Source: PMNU01 sp035479875 (GTDB taxonomy: Bacteria; Patescibacteriota; Saccharimonadia; Saccharimonadales; UBA4665). From it: a stretch of DNA of 64,000 nt. The notes beneath the pieces were generated by a model. It did no database searches. It was not told the DNA's origin and saw nothing but the letters and a program-made list of their open reading frames with translations. A program made the position numbers and the translations under genes. Location: NCBI GenBank assembly GCA_035479875.1, contig DATIIH010000012.1, positions 62,001 to 126,000 on the forward strand. Direction: 5' to 3'. Of this stretch, positions 34,516-43,362 are shown in pieces; position 1 is the stretch's first letter; every line of letters begins with the position of its first letter.

Positions 34516-35778
34516 ACTGCCCGTAGCGCCATGCAAAGCGGGGCGGACATCGCCATCCGACACGGCTGAATCTTCATCCAAGACTGCAACAACTTGCTCA
34601 TCTGTGCCAAGTCCATACGTCTCCCTATCAACTGCCCTGATAACGCTTAACGTCGTGTCCAGTGGTGCTATGCTCCCCTCGCCGCTAAAGACACCCACAT
34701 GACCCGTTGCGCGTATTGCTCCCAGCCTCTCTTGCGTCAATACTCCTCTTTCGGCGCCGACAATAGCACGCGGAGAAACATTCATCACTTGACCAGGGAT
34801 ATATCGTATGGCTGTTGCGCTCGGCAAACGTCGTTGAACTTGAACCGAAACGCAAATCGACTCCCACTCACGACCTGAAGGGTATCGTATATCGTGGTCA
34901 CGGAATAACGACGCTCGATAAGCGGTGTTTGGGCCAGCCAGGTATCGATAAGGTGGCTCCAGCAAGTAGTCGGCAATGTCACGCTCGGCTAGATCAAAGT
35001 AACCGCGCAGACCCGTAGTGCCCAATAAATCGCCGTAGCCTTTGGCGTCTGACAGCCTCAGGAGCGTACCACCCTCTGTCTTTATCTCATAGACGGATGG
35101 CCCCACGCCAACCATTACATTTGGATACTCCGCAAATGCAGAGGACACTGCGCGCGCGTAGCCAGCCTCGGCTTCGCAATCTGCATCGGTCTGTGCAATG
35201 ACTGCGCACGCGAGGTCAGTCTCACAATGATCAATAATAAAGTCTACCACCGCCTGCCGGGTGGGGCCTATACCTGGTACGGGCGCAGCAACAACGTTCC
35301 CGCCCAGCTTTTGCGTAACAGCGGTTGTACCATCGACCGAATTATTGTCGCCTACTACGACAGCTATCGGCACATCGGCATCTTGCCTTTGAAATGAAGC
35401 AATAAGACTGGTGAGATTTGCCTCTTCATTCAAGGCAGGTACCGCTACGTACATAATGCCGAGTTCGCCGCTTCTGATACCGCTAATCTGTCCGAGAGTA
35501 CGCTGTATCTTTTGGAGTAGGAGCTGGCTCGGTGGGACCACTTCGGCTCCCGAGACAACGGTGTCCAGCCAGCGTAGGTGCTGGCCGCTATTAGCGCCCA
35601 CCTGTAGTTCGTCATTGGCGGCAACCAGGACTCCGGGGAGTCCAATACCCTCCGCCTGGGCGTAGTCGGTGCAATAATCTCCTAGCAGTGCATTACCCGT
35701 ATCCACTGCGGTATACAAGGCAGCCTCTATCGAGTGCGGCGTTGCAATCGTGTGTGTACCTGGCGGCAAGATGGGCAT
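34477..35778 (-). CDS. GT2-type glycosyltransferase
   Basis: A 433-aa protein. After about 105 unrecognised N-terminal residues, a GT-A domain begins: IMYVAVPALNEEANLTSLI, VVVGDNNSVDGTT and VIAQTDADCEAEAGYA. The last carries the Asp-Ala-Asp (DxD) motif for the metal-nucleotide. PYRYLAGPNTAYRASLF and the basic VQVQRRLPSA follow. The N-terminal region has ALYTAVDTGNALLGDYCTD and may be a separate domain. It lies 12 nt after the gene at 35791-36597, in one operon. Substrate unknown. Confidence 0.75.
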   Translation of the reverse strand: MPILPPGTHTIATPHSIEAALYTAVDTGNALLGDYCTDYAQAEGIGLPGVLVAANDELQVGANSGQHLRWLDTVVSGAEVVPPSQLLLQKIQRTLGQISGIRSGELGIMYVAVPALNEEANLTSLIASFQRQDADVPIAVVVGDNNSVDGTTAVTQKLGGNVVAAPVPGIGPTRQAVVDFIIDHCETDLACAVIAQTDADCEAEAGYARAVSSAFAEYPNVMVGVGPSVYEIKTEGGTLLRLSDAKGYGDLLGTTGLRGYFDLAERDIADYLLEPPYRYLAGPNTAYRASLFRDHDIRYPSGREWESICVSVQVQRRLPSATAIRYIPGQVMNVSPRAIVGAERGVLTQERLGAIRATGHVGVFSGEGSIAPLDTTLSVIRAVDRETYGLGTDEQVVAVLDEDSAVSDGDVRPALHGATGSLIPGKVAVIGKI

Positions 35779-35790
35779 AGGTTGGTTATC

Positions 35791-36597
35791 CTAATAACTA
35801 TCGGGTGAAGGGGCATCTGGCACGCCCGGTATCAAGTTGACTGCTTTCCATGCACCATGCAACAACTCTGCAGGCGCAGCGACAAAAGGCAACTCGGTAG
35901 TGTCGCCATCACACGAATAGACACGGCAGTCGCCAAATAGGCGGAACGGCAAAGTGCCGTGCGCTTCACTTGCGCGCTCAACCTCGGTCGCCCTAAAGCC
36001 TAGTTGTGCGAATGCAGTATTGGTCGAATTCGCGATAAGGCTGCCGTCGGCAGCGAACGCTCTGCCAGGAGCCCAGACACAGCGATAGACCATGTGGTGG
36101 GGTTCACTCGGCGCAGCGAATTCCTGGCCGACGCCCATTGCGCCTATAGCTGACGCTTGAGCCATCGCTACTTCCTGCTGCTGGGTGTAGTGATTTACGC
36201 CTGTTTCGCGCCGACGCTTGCCAATCCAAAAGCCAATGCCATCATATACGGGGAAGAAGGCTGTTAGCCGCCCACAGTCAGCATCTGGGTAGCCTAGATT
36301 TACCGCACCTTGATCTCCTATGCTCCATTCGCTGACTACAGCTTGGGAACGACTGTACCGAGGATCGGCATGGTCTCCTCGATTAGCATAACGAATATAG
36401 CTGACGGCTAGACGGCAGCCTTGGTATGTAAGCCCCATGTTCCGGAGTTCACCGCTCACCCCTTGGAACGCTTCATGCCAATTATGCCAATCCATTGCTG
36501 GCTTAGGTTGCTCACCAGGGAACGGTTGTATGTTAGCCAATTCTGGCAGTAGCTCGGCGTGGACAACTTCCGCGCCATGTGTATCATACGTAAGCAT
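35791..36597 (-). CDS. Hypothetical protein
   Basis: A 268-aa soluble protein starting at MLTYDTHGAEVVHAELLP; GGAG lies about 9 nt upstream, whereas the longer frame extends through the promoter. It is rich in aromatic residues (DWHNWHEAF, GFWIGKRRRETG) and contains RLFGDCRVYSCDGDTTELPF. No domain is recognised. The first gene of a two-gene operon with the GT2 enzyme, it may act on the same glycan or acceptor. Confidence 0.6.
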   Translation of the reverse strand: MLTYDTHGAEVVHAELLPELANIQPFPGEQPKPAMDWHNWHEAFQGVSGELRNMGLTYQGCRLAVSYIRYANRGDHADPRYSRSQAVVSEWSIGDQGAVNLGYPDADCGRLTAFFPVYDGIGFWIGKRRRETGVNHYTQQQEVAMAQASAIGAMGVGQEFAAPSEPHHMVYRCVWAPGRAFAADGSLIANSTNTAFAQLGFRATEVERASEAHGTLPFRLFGDCRVYSCDGDTTELPFVAAPAELLHGAWKAVNLIPGVPDAPSPDSY

Positions 36598-36652
36598 ACA
36601 GTAAGACTCCTCTCGACCTCTTACATGACTATCACAATGTAGATTTAAAAAA

Positions 36653-36680
36653 ACTATACTCCTGTTCGGTAAAAATGCAA
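36653..36680 (-). promoter_or_regulatory. Promoter of the hypothetical/GT2 operon
   Basis: On the minus strand TTGCAT (36675-36680) and TATAGT (36653-36658) are 16 nt apart, giving a leader of about 50 nt to the ATG at 36597. The rest of the intergenic region up to 36862 shows nothing further that I can support. Confidence 0.55.
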
Positions 36681-36862
36681 GTTGCTTCGACTTCGAGTTG
36701 AGCCCCGAAGGCATGCAAGCCAACAGTAAACTAGATAAAAAACGGCCACTGGTTGACCTGCTCGGCTGCTGGGGATCCTCGTACTTTTAGCCCTGCGGCG
36801 AGCTGCAGCATATTAGTCACCCAAGGTTTTACAAGCGCCGCCTATTATGGTACTTTTTGTTC

Positions 36863-37132
36863 ATGAACTCCTATGAACGGGCAGTGCGCGCGGCCGAAGA
36901 AGAATTTGCGCGCGTCGATAGATTATTTGCAGACGCGGAAATGAACACAGTCGGTGCGGTTGCTGAAACGGGTGATGCCACAGCCCAACAGCATTACCCG
37001 CATGACACCCCTAGATTAACTGGAGGATGGCTGAGCGCTTTGCGCTATGGAGCGAGATCCATTGTCGACGGTGGGGCCACCATCTCTCTTCTCCCTGATA
37101 TACCCGAACTGACCGAAGACCACGGCCGATAA
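36863..37132 (+). CDS. Small hypothetical protein
   Basis: An 89-aa acidic, Ala-rich protein opening MNSYERAVRAAEEEFARVDR, probably a helical N-terminus, followed by a glycine-containing region (TGGWLSALRYGARSIVDGG). No signal peptide or membrane segment. TATTAT lies about 13 nt before the ATG. Function unknown. Confidence 0.5.
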   Translation: MNSYERAVRAAEEEFARVDRLFADAEMNTVGAVAETGDATAQQHYPHDTPRLTGGWLSALRYGARSIVDGGATISLLPDIPELTEDHGR

Positions 37133-37222
37133 CCGCTCGCTGCTATAAAAACGTCGATTTCCGTCGGAATGCGTCACCAGGCTATGCCTGCTGTCGGCAT
37201 GCTTCTACTCTGAAGAAGGTGA

Positions 37223-37251
37223 TTGCCCTACGTGAGTTACCACTATATAGT
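37223..37251 (+). promoter_or_regulatory. Promoter of the glutamine amidotransferase gene
   Basis: TTGCCC (37223-37228) and TATAGT (37246-37251) are separated by 17 nt. The ATG at 37272 has GAGG in front. Confidence 0.6.
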
Positions 37252-37271
37252 CTGACAATAACGAGGTTTAC

Positions 37272-38456
37272 ATGAATAAACTGAACATCCCTGCGGCGGA
37301 CAACCCCTATATTGAAGCGCTGCGCGACCTGATACGCACAGGTGTTACCGCGGCGCCAAACTTAGAGCATTCGCCGCTTATTGATTTGCCGATTGTAAGG
37401 CAGCAGGCCGGGGAAGATGCATCACCTATTAAGCGCGTGCATGCTTTTATAGAAATCCTCCGAAATATTATAGGACAAAGACTTGAGGACAAAGAGGCGC
37501 AAACGGCTGCAATTCTTTTTGGGCTAGAAAATTACGCGGGTGTGCCTATCCAAGACCGCTACCGCGCCGTAGCTAAACTCTACAACCCCCACTGGACTTG
37601 GGAGAGTTATCGCAAAGAACCGTTAACGCGCCATCTGCTCGCAGTATATCTCGCCCTCAAGCGAGAAGCCGAGTTGAGCGACCAGCCATCAGTGCCCCAA
37701 GGCCGCACTCAACCCAAAGAGTCTGGTACGGCCAGCAAGGTACTCATCGTCCAAAACATCACGCGCGAAGGTCCCGGGCTCCTCGAAAGACTGTTACACG
37801 AAGTCGCCGTAGATTATGACATCATAGACCTGCATAAAGGCGAGGCGTTCCCCGACCCCACACCATATGGCGCATTGGTGGTCCTTGGCGGCCCTGATAG
37901 CGCCAACGACCAAACACCCAAGATGATTACTGAGCTGGAGCGCGTTAAAGCAGCGCTCGATATCGGTGTGCCATATTTGGGCATCTGCTTAGGTTTACAG
38001 GTGGCCGTGAAGGTGGCGGGCGGCAAGGTGGTTCAGGGCGTGAAGGAAATCGGACTGAGTTCGCCCGAAGGCACACCTTACAGCGTAGCGCTCACCGATT
38101 TAGCACTGACCGCCCTCGGCAAAAAGGATCCGTTGTTTCTGGGCCTAAGGAATGACTTTCGTGTGTTCCAGCTGCACGGCGAAACAGTAGAAATGACCCA
38201 GAGCATGCAACTACTGGCTATCGGCGCTGACTGCCGCAACCAAATTGTTAAAATCAGACGGGGTGCCTATGGCATTCAGTCTCATTTTGAACTTACCCGG
38301 GAGATGCTCAAAGAATGGATTGCCGCCGACCCCGACCTACAACCGCTCGGCGAGCAAAAAATTATGGCTGAATTTGACGCATTAGAAGAGGTCTATACAA
38401 TTACGGGCCTCTCGCTGCTGCGTAACTTCCTGCATATAGCCGGACTTATTACTTAA
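37272..38456 (+). CDS. Class I glutamine amidotransferase with extra N-terminal helical domain
   Basis: A 394-aa protein. From about residue 157 it is a GMP-synthase/GuaA-type glutaminase: ALVVLGGPDSAND, then the nucleophile in PYLGICLGLQVA (Cys), FQLHGETVEM and YGIQSHFELT with the triad His. The usual final Glu is replaced by the residues ELT, compatible with the triad. The first 150 residues are a helical domain I do not recognise (LRDLIRTGVT, RYRAVAKLYNPHWTWE). This looks like a stand-alone glutaminase, with the partner synthetase unidentified. Its end overlaps the convergent membrane-protein gene by 8 nt. Confidence 0.78.
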   Translation: MNKLNIPAADNPYIEALRDLIRTGVTAAPNLEHSPLIDLPIVRQQAGEDASPIKRVHAFIEILRNIIGQRLEDKEAQTAAILFGLENYAGVPIQDRYRAVAKLYNPHWTWESYRKEPLTRHLLAVYLALKREAELSDQPSVPQGRTQPKESGTASKVLIVQNITREGPGLLERLLHEVAVDYDIIDLHKGEAFPDPTPYGALVVLGGPDSANDQTPKMITELERVKAALDIGVPYLGICLGLQVAVKVAGGKVVQGVKEIGLSSPEGTPYSVALTDLALTALGKKDPLFLGLRNDFRVFQLHGETVEMTQSMQLLAIGADCRNQIVKIRRGAYGIQSHFELTREMLKEWIAADPDLQPLGEQKIMAEFDALEEVYTITGLSLLRNFLHIAGLIT

Positions 38457-38913
38457 TGAGACGTTTTTTGGCTTCATAACCTACAATCGCAAGCATATAA
38501 AAGACCAGGTCGGCGCCAAGTTTGCCCACAATAAACCCCAACGCGTATGGCTTGATATATTGAGGTACGATGTACATTGCAAACGGGCGCACGAATATAT
38601 TGTCAAGGACTTCGGCAGGGGCAAACTCAACGAACAGGCTTGTACCGCTCTTAGCAAGAATCAGCGGCAAACGCTTGTAGAGCGGCTTGCCTTTATAGAG
38701 TATGCCGTGCTGCCGTAGCTCGTAGACGACAAAATAACCGTAAAAACCGATGCCTTCGCCCGCAAATCCCGCACCCGCGCCGGCAAGATACGAATGCGTG
38801 TGGGCGTAACTAAACCAGGCAAAAATGACAGCCAGGACGGTGCCTAACACCTCGGCCGGCACATAGTGCCGTAGCCATTCTTTGAGTTTAGCTCTCACTT
38901 TCTGTCTATTCAC
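38449..38913 (-). CDS. Hypothetical integral membrane protein
   Basis: A 154-aa protein with a basic N-terminus (RQKVRAKLKEWLRH) and about four hydrophobic segments near residues 20-40, 43-63, 85-110 and 125-145. The GAGAGFAGEGIGFYGYFVVY stretch is distinctive. It starts at a GTG, with TATACT ending 7 nt upstream and no Shine-Dalgarno site, so it is a leaderless candidate. No homolog recognised. Confidence 0.6.
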   Translation of the reverse strand: MNRQKVRAKLKEWLRHYVPAEVLGTVLAVIFAWFSYAHTHSYLAGAGAGFAGEGIGFYGYFVVYELRQHGILYKGKPLYKRLPLILAKSGTSLFVEFAPAEVLDNIFVRPFAMYIVPQYIKPYALGFIVGKLGADLVFYMLAIVGYEAKKRLIK

Positions 38914-39013
38914 TACACCAAGTATATAACGCGCGCGGCTCTCTAGCGTTCGTAAAGTTTAAGCATAGTTCTGCCGCTGTGCGATATGTCACAAATAATC
39001 CTTTGTTTCATTA

Positions 39014-39042
39014 TTGTAAGATTTGCAAATAACATTTATAAT
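39014..39042 (+). promoter_or_regulatory. Promoter of the double-phosphoesterase gene
   Basis: TTGTAA (39014-39019) and TATAAT (39037-39042) are exactly 17 nt apart. AAGGAG lies 4 nt before the ATG at 39075. A strong, isolated promoter for a 1107-codon gene. Confidence 0.75.
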
Positions 39043-39074
39043 CCGCTTAGACATAGGGTGTAACAAGGAGTGAT

Positions 39075-42000
39075 ATGGGCGTCAAAGCTTACCAACGTAT
39101 TCGGGACAATGCATGGTTTGCAATAAAAAGATCGATTAATGTTGTCGCAACACTGGTGCTGCTCAGCGGCGGTGTGTTGCAGGCCGTGCTTTCGCAGCCG
39201 GCAGTAGCCTCGGCTACGCAACAGTTCGCACAGCCCTGCGGCAACGCCGGCACGCCAGGTGCCGTCCACCACGTGGTGTGGATTTGGATGGAAAACGAGA
39301 CGTACAGCAAAGTTATCGGTAGCCCCAACGCCCCATATCAAAACCAGCTGGCCAGCCAATGTGGCGTACCTACCAACATGTACAACGAAAGTCACGGCTC
39401 ACTCATTAACTACATGGCTGGCACAAACGGCCTAGACATCACCGCCAACAGCCAGTTCATTACACACAATGACTGTTCACCAAACACCACTTTTTGTTAT
39501 AGCAACGCGCCGAGTATATTCTCGCAGGTAGATAGTGCGGCAGGTGAAAGCTGGCGCGGCTACGCGGAAGATATGCCATCTAACTGTTATAAGGCTAACG
39601 TAGGCAACTACGCCGTGCGCCACAACCCGGCCACATATTATCCTGGGCTAACCGATTGTGCTCAATTTGACGTACCAATGGGCAGCCCCACCACCCAAAC
39701 CGGTGCCTTTTACAGCGACGTGCAAAGCGGCACCTTGCCGAGCTTTAGCTTTGTCGCACCTAACCTGATCGATGACGCTCACAGCAGCAGCACTGCTACT
39801 GGTGACGCCTGGCTGAGTCAGATTATTCCTACTATTACGAGTGGAGCCAACTACCAGAACGGCGACACCGTTATCTTTATCACTAACGACGAGGGCGGCG
39901 CCGGAACACCCGACCACGTTATTGGCGAAGATTGCGCCAATCAATCCCTGGCACCGAGCCAACCATCATGCCACATCCCAACGATCGTGGTCGCGCCGTA
40001 CACTCAGGCCGGCACGCAAGATGGCACCTTTTACACGCACTACTCTATGCTGCGCACCACCGAAGAATTGTTGGGCTTGCCGCTGCTAGGCCAAGCCGCT
40101 AACGCAAACTCAATGACTGCTGGCTTTAATTTGGGCGCGGGAAGTGTCATACCGCCTACTTTGCAGCCGGTCACGGGCCTAACGGCAACACCTGCCGGCA
40201 CCAGCCAGATTAATCTCACTTGGAATGCCAGCGCATTGGCTACTAGCTACGCCATTCAACGAAATGGCGTCCAGGTAGGCACAACTACCGGCACCACCTT
40301 CAGCGACACCGGACTCAATCCAGCCACCACCTACGGCTACACAATTGTAGCGAGCGACGGTCTCGGCAACTACGCTACATCCAATACCGTATCGGCCGCA
40401 ACAGCCGCCGCCGGAACCACTCAATGGGTGGGCAACCAGAGCGTCGAATCTGGCCTCACGGGGTGGACCGGCATATACAACAGCACGTCTAAGAGTAGCC
40501 AGGTGGCCGGTGGCTACGACGGCGCCTACAGCTTACGCTCTATAAATAGCGGCACGACAACCGGAAGCAACGGCTTCATCGATAAGCCCCACTGGCTCGA
40601 CGGTACGGCTGGCAAAACTACCGTGGCCGGTACGACATACACCGCCAGCGTATGGGTAAAAGCTGACGCCATAGGACAAAAGCTCACGCTCTTTATCCGC
40701 GAATTAAACCCAGCCGGCGCTGCGATGAACGTTCCACCATACAACGTGGGTACCGTTGTTACAGCGGGCACCACGAGTTGGTTTAATCTAACCGAAGCAT
40801 ACCCCGCGCAAGGCACCGGTGATAGCCTCAGTTTTTACGTTTCCGCTAGTAACGTAGCAGCAGGCAAGGGCTTTAACGCTGACCTCATGAGCCTTACCAG
40901 CCCAAGTGGCAGCACGGCCGACACCACCCCGCCTAGCACGCCCACTAACTTTAATGCCATCCCCGATAGCCAAACCCAAGTTGATCTGAGCTGGACTGCT
41001 TCACCCGACGCAGACGTTGCAAGTTACAAGATCTCACGTGGTGGCGTCCCAATAGGCACCACTAGCACCACAAGCTATATCGACGCCGCCGCGACCGCCA
41101 ATACCACCTACACCTATAGCATTACCGCTGTAGACACTTCATACAACGCAAGCGCTCAAGCTACCACTTCTGCCACCACTCCGCCCGTACTCGGCACACC
41201 TACAGGCCTACACGCCACCACGCCCAGTTCCACCGAGGCCGACCTACAATGGACAGCCGCAACCGGCGCTACCGCTTATAACGTGCAACGGAACGGTGTC
41301 ACGATTGGTGTCGCTACCGGCACCAGCTACGCCGATACTGGCCTTACCGCAAGCACCACCTACAGCTACGTGATTGTGGCAACAGACTCGTTTGACGGGT
41401 CGACTTCGAGCACCCCCCTGCAAGTTATCACGCCTGCCGATGGCGTGCCGCCGCCACCGCCCGCGCCACTGACTCTCTGTGGCAACACAGCGCCAATAAC
41501 GGCTACACCTATCCAGCACATCGTCGTCGTCATGTTCGAAAATAAGAGCTACAAACAAGTTGTAGGCAACAGCAGCGCGCCATACCAGACCAGCCTCACC
41601 ACCACCTGTGGGGTAGCCACCGCCATGTTTGGCGCCACGCACACCTCAGCCGCTAACTATCTGGCAATCTCTGCCGGTGAGTTCCCATCAACCAGCCCTC
41701 CCGGTTGTGGCAGCGTTAAAGCCTGCGCTGATGCGTCAAACAATCTTTACAAACAGCTCGACACCGCCGGCCTCAACTGGCGCGCATACGAAGAGTCGAT
41801 GCCCGCACCGTGCACCACAAGTTCGAGTGGCGCATACAAAATCGGCCACAACCCACCCCTCTTCTACAGCAACATTCCCGCCGCCGAGTGCGCCGCAAAC
41901 GACCTCCCCGTAGCCGACCTCACCGCGCAATCGGGCGTCTTCTGGAACGACCTACAAAACCAAACGCTCCCAAGCTTTAGCTTTGTCACGCCCAGCCTCA

Positions 42001-42398
42001 ACAACGACGGCGAAGGCACCGGGGGACTGCTGGCAGCCGACAACTGGCTCAAGAACTTCCTGGCAACCGTTCAGCAATCTAATAGCTACCAAGCTGGCAA
42101 CACGCTTGTACTCGTTACCTACGACGAGGGTACCGGCTCAGATGCTACAACCGGCGAAGACTGCACCAACCAAAGCCTGGATATGCCAATCACCAACAAC
42201 ACCAGCGCACACCAGGACTCATGTCACGTACCATTCTTCGTTGTCTACCCGTACACGCCAGCCGGCACGTCAGACGGCACGTTCTTTGACCACTACTCTG
42301 TTACTAAAACTGTCGAGAGCGAATTCGGCCTGCCACTCCTGGCGCACGCCGGCGATGCCCAAACGACCAGCCTGATCGGCCACTTCGGCATCAACTAA
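39075..42398 (+). CDS. Secreted double phosphoesterase with fibronectin type III repeats
   Basis: A 1107-aa exported protein with a signal sequence (NVVATLVLLSGGVLQAVL) and an Ala-rich cleavage region. Two phosphoesterase (acid phosphatase/phospholipase C superfamily) domains bracket a linker. Copy 1 spans about residues 57-355, with HVVWIWMENETYSKVIG and FITNDEGGAG. Copy 2 spans about 825-1100, with HIVVVMFENKSYKQVVG and LVTYDEGTGS. Each has DCxNQS-type and SCHxPxxVxxPYTxAGT segments. Between them are three Fn3-like repeats (YAIQRNGVQVGTT, YKISRGGVPIGTT, YNVQRNGVTIGVA) and a carbohydrate-binding-like region near 450-610. Probably degrades phosphate esters or phospholipids at the surface or in the host environment. 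Confidence 0.85.
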   Translation: MGVKAYQRIRDNAWFAIKRSINVVATLVLLSGGVLQAVLSQPAVASATQQFAQPCGNAGTPGAVHHVVWIWMENETYSKVIGSPNAPYQNQLASQCGVPTNMYNESHGSLINYMAGTNGLDITANSQFITHNDCSPNTTFCYSNAPSIFSQVDSAAGESWRGYAEDMPSNCYKANVGNYAVRHNPATYYPGLTDCAQFDVPMGSPTTQTGAFYSDVQSGTLPSFSFVAPNLIDDAHSSSTATGDAWLSQIIPTITSGANYQNGDTVIFITNDEGGAGTPDHVIGEDCANQSLAPSQPSCHIPTIVVAPYTQAGTQDGTFYTHYSMLRTTEELLGLPLLGQAANANSMTAGFNLGAGSVIPPTLQPVTGLTATPAGTSQINLTWNASALATSYAIQRNGVQVGTTTGTTFSDTGLNPATTYGYTIVASDGLGNYATSNTVSAATAAAGTTQWVGNQSVESGLTGWTGIYNSTSKSSQVAGGYDGAYSLRSINSGTTTGSNGFIDKPHWLDGTAGKTTVAGTTYTASVWVKADAIGQKLTLFIRELNPAGAAMNVPPYNVGTVVTAGTTSWFNLTEAYPAQGTGDSLSFYVSASNVAAGKGFNADLMSLTSPSGSTADTTPPSTPTNFNAIPDSQTQVDLSWTASPDADVASYKISRGGVPIGTTSTTSYIDAAATANTTYTYSITAVDTSYNASAQATTSATTPPVLGTPTGLHATTPSSTEADLQWTAATGATAYNVQRNGVTIGVATGTSYADTGLTASTTYSYVIVATDSFDGSTSSTPLQVITPADGVPPPPPAPLTLCGNTAPITATPIQHIVVVMFENKSYKQVVGNSSAPYQTSLTTTCGVATAMFGATHTSAANYLAISAGEFPSTSPPGCGSVKACADASNNLYKQLDTAGLNWRAYEESMPAPCTTSSSGAYKIGHNPPLFYSNIPAAECAANDLPVADLTAQSGVFWNDLQNQTLPSFSFVTPSLNNDGEGTGGLLAADNWLKNFLATVQQSNSYQAGNTLVLVTYDEGTGSDATTGEDCTNQSLDMPITNNTSAHQDSCHVPFFVVYPYTPAGTSDGTFFDHYSVTKTVESEFGLPLLAHAGDAQTTSLIGHFGIN

Positions 42399-42405
42399 CT
42401 GGGGG

Positions 42406-43260
42406 CTAGACGTACCGAGCGTTGAGTAAATTGTCGACGCGAGCCGAAAGGTTACGCATCACGGTCGACTGGTGCTCCTTGCGCATGATCACCCAAATCG
42501 GTCGGTATAACGGTTTTGTTTTAACAATCTCGAGCGTACCACTGTGCACTGATTCTTGTACGAGGTGGCGGGGCAGCAGAGCTGTGCCCTTACCAGCCAC
42601 CGCCATCTCTTTAAGCAACTGTATACTCGTGGAATAAAAAACAGGTGTCACGCGGAGGCCAAGCCTTTTGCATTGCTTAGTAAAATGCCGAAAACTGGTG
42701 GAGTCTTGGTTGAACGCCAGCCAATCGTCTATCTGTGTCACGGCTCCGACCGGCGCAAGGTAGGGTGCGCACACAAACACGAATTCCTCGTTGTGCAACT
42801 TTTGGACCGCTATGTCTTTACTAAGGGCGCTTGGCTGGCCGGTAATGAGGCCGGCGTCAATCTTATCTGCTAATATCTCGCTGATAATGCGTCGCGAGTT
42901 GTCGACCATAACCTCGATATTGTTTAGCAGCGTACTCTCTTTGGAAGAAGCGTAGAGCAGGTGAGCAATGCTGTCGATAATGCCGATCTGGCGACCCGAC
43001 GCTGTGGGCTCCTGGCCAAGGGTGACCTGCAGCTTCTCTACTTCTAGGGCCAATTTCTTGGCCGTACGGGCCACTGCCATGCCGTCTGTAGTAAGTTCCA
43101 CGGCATACTTTTTGCGTATGTAGAGTTTGGTGCCAAATTCACGTTCTAGCGAAGCTACCGCAAGGGTGATTGCCGGCTGCGTAACATGTAGTTTTTTGGC
43201 CGCTGCCGAGAAACTTCCTGTGTCGGCTACTGCCAAAAACTTTCGGTACCGATGATCCAT
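42406..43260 (-). CDS. LysR-family transcriptional regulator
   Basis: A 284-aa regulator. Residues 1-60 form the winged helix-turn-helix: FLAVADTGSFSAAAKKLHVTQPAI and SLEREFGTKLYIRKK. An effector-binding domain follows (SGRQIGIIDSIAHLLYAS onward). The start at 43260 is preferred because TATAAT ends 7 nt upstream; longer frames would cross that box. It is divergent from inositol-1-phosphate synthase with a 102-nt gap, so by family habit it may control that gene. Confidence 0.92.
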   Translation of the reverse strand: MDHRYRKFLAVADTGSFSAAAKKLHVTQPAITLAVASLEREFGTKLYIRKKYAVELTTDGMAVARTAKKLALEVEKLQVTLGQEPTASGRQIGIIDSIAHLLYASSKESTLLNNIEVMVDNSRRIISEILADKIDAGLITGQPSALSKDIAVQKLHNEEFVFVCAPYLAPVGAVTQIDDWLAFNQDSTSFRHFTKQCKRLGLRVTPVFYSTSIQLLKEMAVAGKGTALLPRHLVQESVHSGTLEIVKTKPLYRPIWVIMRKEHQSTVMRNLSARVDNLLNARYV

Positions 43261-43362
43261 TGGCCTCATTATACAATATAACGTACGCTTATCCGACATA
43301 TAAGCTTGCCTAATATCTGGATGCCTTGTAGAATGATCGTATAAACAAATTTTGGAGGGTAC

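Noticed and set aside
39000..42400. Tandem DNA repeats within the phosphoesterase gene
   Set aside because: The similarity is at protein level (Fn3-like and duplicated domains), with low nucleotide identity, not a direct DNA repeat.
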